From Candidatus Nitrosomarinus sp. (lineage in GTDB: Archaea > Thermoproteota > Nitrososphaeria > Nitrososphaerales > Nitrosopumilaceae): a DNA stretch of 7,022 nucleotides. This document shows positions 5,613-7,022 of the stretch, piece by piece. The translations under genes were made by a program, and so were the position numbers. Within the stretch, counting starts at the first letter, position 1, and each line of letters begins with the position of its first letter. The notes under the pieces were generated by a model. It searched no databases. It saw only the letters and a program-made list of their open reading frames with translations, and was not told the DNA's origin. The DNA is taken from NCBI GenBank assembly GCA_003702465.1, contig REGF01000056.1:1-7022 (forward strand), written 5' to 3'.

Positions 5613-5711
5613 GGTTTAATGTTATTACCAGAAAAATGATGGAAATTCAGACTACGGTTCAATTTCAACCCCTTAGCCTCAATATTTAAAAAATTATGAT
5701 GATATATGATT

Positions 5712-5873
5712 TCAATTTGAAGGGGAATTTTTGTACTCAAAATATTCCTGAATTTCTTGAGATAATTTGTTGACTAGTTCTTCTTTACTAAAATCTGATT
5801 GTTTTAACTCATCCCATGTATTTTCTATTTCTTGTTTTAAAGCAAACAATGTTCTTTTATCATCACAGTGCAT
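5712..5873 (-). CDS. Small acidic hypothetical protein (53 residues)
   Basis: A soluble, charged, probably helical protein beginning 'MHCDDKRTLFALKQEIENTW' and ending '…YFEYKNSPSN'. It has no membrane segment and one cysteine (Cys3). It is rich in Glu/Lys and predicted to form two or three amphipathic helices. The ATG lies 33 nt after the stop of the 205-residue gene upstream, and a TATA-like AAATAAAT at 5903-5896 sits 23-30 bp before it, so it probably has its own leaderless transcript. Codon use and the regular helical pattern look like real coding sequence, but the family is not recognised. Confidence 0.6.
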   Translation of the reverse strand: MHCDDKRTLFALKQEIENTWDELKQSDFSKEELVNKLSQEIQEYFEYKNSPSN

Positions 5874-5895
5874 AATGGAAACAACAATTTGTAAA

Positions 5896-5903
5896 ATTTA
5901 TTT
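5896..5903 (-). promoter_or_regulatory. TATA box for the 53-residue protein
   Basis: AAATAAAT on the minus strand, preceded by a purine-rich AAAAG stretch that would suit a BRE element, 23-30 bp before the ATG at 5873. The position predicts a leaderless mRNA. Confidence 0.4.
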
Positions 5904-5906
5904 CTT

Positions 5907-6524
5907 TTATCTTAAATAATCTAAAAAAATAGGATCAATTTTTTTATCATTTGAAAGATAATCATACATACTCATATTCATTGTTTTAAACATTTGAGAA
6001 AATAGTTGTCCATTTGCAATTTTAATTACAAACATTAATGGAATTATTTTACTGCATTTATCAATCTCTTCTTTTAATTTTATAGTATTTTTTGATTCAT
6101 TATATTCTACTAAAACATTCCATTGTTTTTTTGCATTATTTTTAATTTTTTTCAAAAATATTTCTCCTTCTTCAGTTAATTCTGACAAATCATGAGATTT
6201 CAAACCTAATTTCTGGTAAATCTTTCTAATTGTTTCTTTATCTTGAAAACTCAGCTTCTGATTTGTATTTTCTGTATATTGTTTATACTCAATAGAATTT
6301 AGCCAATTTTGAATTTTAATTTTTAATTCTGATGATGGTTCATGATTCATTTTTCTCATTAAATTATAATCAAAAAATTTCTCACAACTTTTCACTAAAT
6401 CCAAGGCACTGATTTTTATCAAAGTTCTCAAATCTGTGTCGTACATTGCAGATAGAACTACAAAATCAATTGAAGTTAAACTCTCAATAATTTGATCATC
6501 ATTGTTGTGATTAGGATTTTTCAT
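5907..6524 (-). CDS. Hypothetical protein, 205 residues
   Basis: A soluble, lysine- and asparagine-rich, mostly helical protein that I do not recognise. The frame could start as far up as 6590, but that would overlap the upstream gene by 56 bp. The ATG at 6524 lies 10 nt after that gene's stop and gives a polar start ('MKNPNHNNDDQIIE'), so I prefer it. Residues about 91-128 ('LSFQDKETIRKIYQKLGL' then 'LSELTEEGEIFLKKIK') resemble the last helix and wing of a MarR-like winged helix, but there is no clear helix-turn-helix, so no function is given. The hydrophobic stretch near 160-170 is too short for a membrane helix. It shares only the tetrapeptide SMYD with the preceding small protein. It probably forms an operon with that gene. 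Confidence 0.7.
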   Translation of the reverse strand: MKNPNHNNDDQIIESLTSIDFVVLSAMYDTDLRTLIKISALDLVKSCEKFFDYNLMRKMNHEPSSELKIKIQNWLNSIEYKQYTENTNQKLSFQDKETIRKIYQKLGLKSHDLSELTEEGEIFLKKIKNNAKKQWNVLVEYNESKNTIKLKEEIDKCSKIIPLMFVIKIANGQLFSQMFKTMNMSMYDYLSNDKKIDPIFLDYLR

Positions 6525-6534
6525 AATTTTATGA

Positions 6535-6756
6535 TTAATTAATTTTTGATGTACTGTGTGCAGTTGTAACATATTGAAATACCTCATCAATTAATTCTGC
6601 ACTTAATTCAGATTTGATATCCTCTGGAATTACTTTTAATACAAAATCATACATTGATGTATTTTTTGGTAATTCATCTCTTTCTTGTAATAAAGAGAAA
6701 ACGGCTATACCATTAGAAATGACAGAAATCATTTTTTCTTTGTTTGTTAAAACCAT
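6535..6756 (-). CDS. Hypothetical protein, 73 residues
   Basis: A small soluble protein beginning 'MVLTNKEKMISVISNGIAVF', helical throughout, with an acidic middle ('PEDIKSELSAELIDEVFQ') and a polar tail. I chose the ATG at 6756; an in-frame TTG at 6768 would add four residues. It lies 10 nt before the 205-residue gene, so the two are likely co-transcribed. AT-rich TATA-like sequence (TTTAGATTA, about 6793-6785) lies upstream but is not decisive. No recognised family. Confidence 0.6.
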   Translation of the reverse strand: MVLTNKEKMISVISNGIAVFSLLQERDELPKNTSMYDFVLKVIPEDIKSELSAELIDEVFQYVTTAHSTSKIN

Positions 6757-6801
6757 ATCTAGTCTCAAAAATTCTAGCTAATTAATCTAAATATGTTGAA
6801 A

Positions 6802-6999
6802 TTAGATAATTGATTGAAATCCTTCTTGTTTTTCAATTACTTGTAGTAGTTCTGGGGTTGTTTCTTGAATATGTAGATCAATTGGTATGCTGTGACCATT
6901 ACCATAATCATCTTCATAATTTTCTGAATAAACGTATCCAACATAGACTGCTGTGCCTATAAACATTGCAATAACAAGTCCAATCAAGATATTTGCCAT
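6802..6999 (-). CDS. Small membrane-anchored protein, 65 residues
   Basis: Residues 3-24 ('NILIGLVIAMFIGTAVYVGYVY') form one membrane helix or uncleaved signal anchor. An acidic exposed part follows ('SENYEDDYGNGHS'), then a charged C-terminal segment ('ETTPELLQVIEKQEGFQSII'). The short N-terminus and the acidic tail suggest the tail lies outside the membrane. The ATG at 6999 is the only good start. A TATA-like TATATTG lies close upstream at the window's right edge, a little nearer than usual. Its stop is 45 bp before the 73-residue gene, so it may be a separate unit or the head of the same one. Function unknown. Confidence 0.65.
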   Translation of the reverse strand: MANILIGLVIAMFIGTAVYVGYVYSENYEDDYGNGHSIPIDLHIQETTPELLQVIEKQEGFQSII

Positions 7000-7022
7000 A
7001 TTGCTTTGGTTTCCAATATAGG

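Larger units (their letters stand above)
5475..5660 (-). ncRNA. Candidate structured non-coding RNA
   Basis: On the minus strand, TTTAAATA at 5690-5683 is a near-perfect archaeal TATA box that would start transcription near 5660. A run of seven Ts at 5481-5475 inside a CCAA/TTGG hairpin could stop it. The enclosed 180-odd nt contain the 30-nt hairpin at 5566-5537 and the direct repeat TTAGATCGC, and are G+C-richer than the surroundings. It does not resemble a tRNA, and I see no RNase P or SRP RNA landmarks. The promoter and ends are inferred; the strand could be wrong. Confidence 0.3.
5465..5711. other. Non-coding gap with hairpins, repeats and raised G+C
   Basis: No convincing protein gene lies here. 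Positions 5531-5680 are about 37% G+C by hand count, against about 26% for the 150 bp after 5700. Visible structure includes a two-part hairpin at 5537-5566 (GAGATA/TATCTC enclosing ACGTA/TACGT), a 9-bp direct repeat TTAGATCGC at 5585-5593 and 5604-5612, a shorter repeat GACATT at 5572 and 5581, and GGTT/AACC at 5656-5670. In AT-rich archaea, raised G+C between genes often marks structured RNA. Confidence 0.6.

Noticed and set aside
5650..5675. GGTTCAATTTCAACCCC looks a little like a tRNA T-arm.
   Set aside because: The 5-bp T-stem does not pair around a TTCAAAT-type loop, and no matching D-arm, anticodon arm or acceptor stem is present.
5546..5689. Plus-strand open frame of about 48 codons in the structured gap, with an inner ATG-ATG start at 5636.
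   Set aside because: No family resemblance, no TATA box at the right distance, and it runs across the hairpin and repeats; more likely a chance frame.
5691..5754. C/D box guide RNA: ATGATGA at 5696-5702 and CTGA at 5747-5750, with a short AAAT/ATTT flank pairing.
   Set aside because: Both boxes are likely by chance in AT-rich DNA, there is no credible C'/D' pair, and most of it is antisense to the end of the 53-residue protein gene.
6525..6590. Longer start at 6590 for the 205-residue protein.
   Set aside because: It would overlap the upstream gene by 56 bp in another frame; the ATG at 6524 follows that gene by 10 nt and has a more natural N-terminus.

Overview
The window is AT-rich archaeal DNA, most likely from a marine ammonia-oxidising thaumarchaeon (Nitrosopumilus-like, phylum Nitrososphaerota/Thaumarchaeota). 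The evidence is an archaeal-type PurP (formate-dependent purine synthesis), small winged-helix regulators of a style common in this group, TATA boxes about 25 bp ahead of start codons with almost no Shine-Dalgarno sites, and an exported solute-binding protein that carries the short 'IPSWIKxNAxWWA' domain often seen on thaumarchaeal secreted proteins. The genus is an inference. No rRNA, tRNA, CRISPR array or mobile element was seen.

Plus strand, 1-4015: the 3' part of a CbtA-type cobalt transporter gene enters from the left edge. It is followed by two tandem paralogous winged-helix regulators, then an ABC importer of the phosphonate/phosphite class: a PhnD-like binding protein, a PhnC-like ATPase and a PhnE-like permease. 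A 24-bp near-palindrome (ATTCT-N-ATTCT-NN-AGAAT-N-AGAAT) lies upstream of the TATA box of the regulator pair, and a copy identical at 21 of 24 positions lies upstream of the phnD TATA box. This makes the block look like one regulon whose regulators control themselves and the transporter. No C-P lyase, phosphonatase or phosphite dehydrogenase gene is visible, so the substrate and its fate are open. PhnE has no ordinary start codon in front of its first membrane helix.

Minus strand, 5267-4008: purP, followed 6 nt later by a small two-helix membrane protein with a CxxC motif. That gene overlaps phnE tail to tail, and a perfect 9-bp hairpin lies at the junction.

Region 5268-5711: a likely leaderless 36-residue single-helix membrane peptide is read divergently from purP. 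After it comes a 247-nt gap that is relatively GC-rich and hairpin-bearing. A minus-strand TATA box at one end and a T7 tract at the other make a non-coding RNA of about 180 nt plausible.

Minus strand, 6999-5712: four small genes of unknown function. They are a 65-residue membrane-anchored protein, a 73-residue protein and a 205-residue protein that probably form an operon, and a 53-residue acidic protein with its own leaderless promoter.
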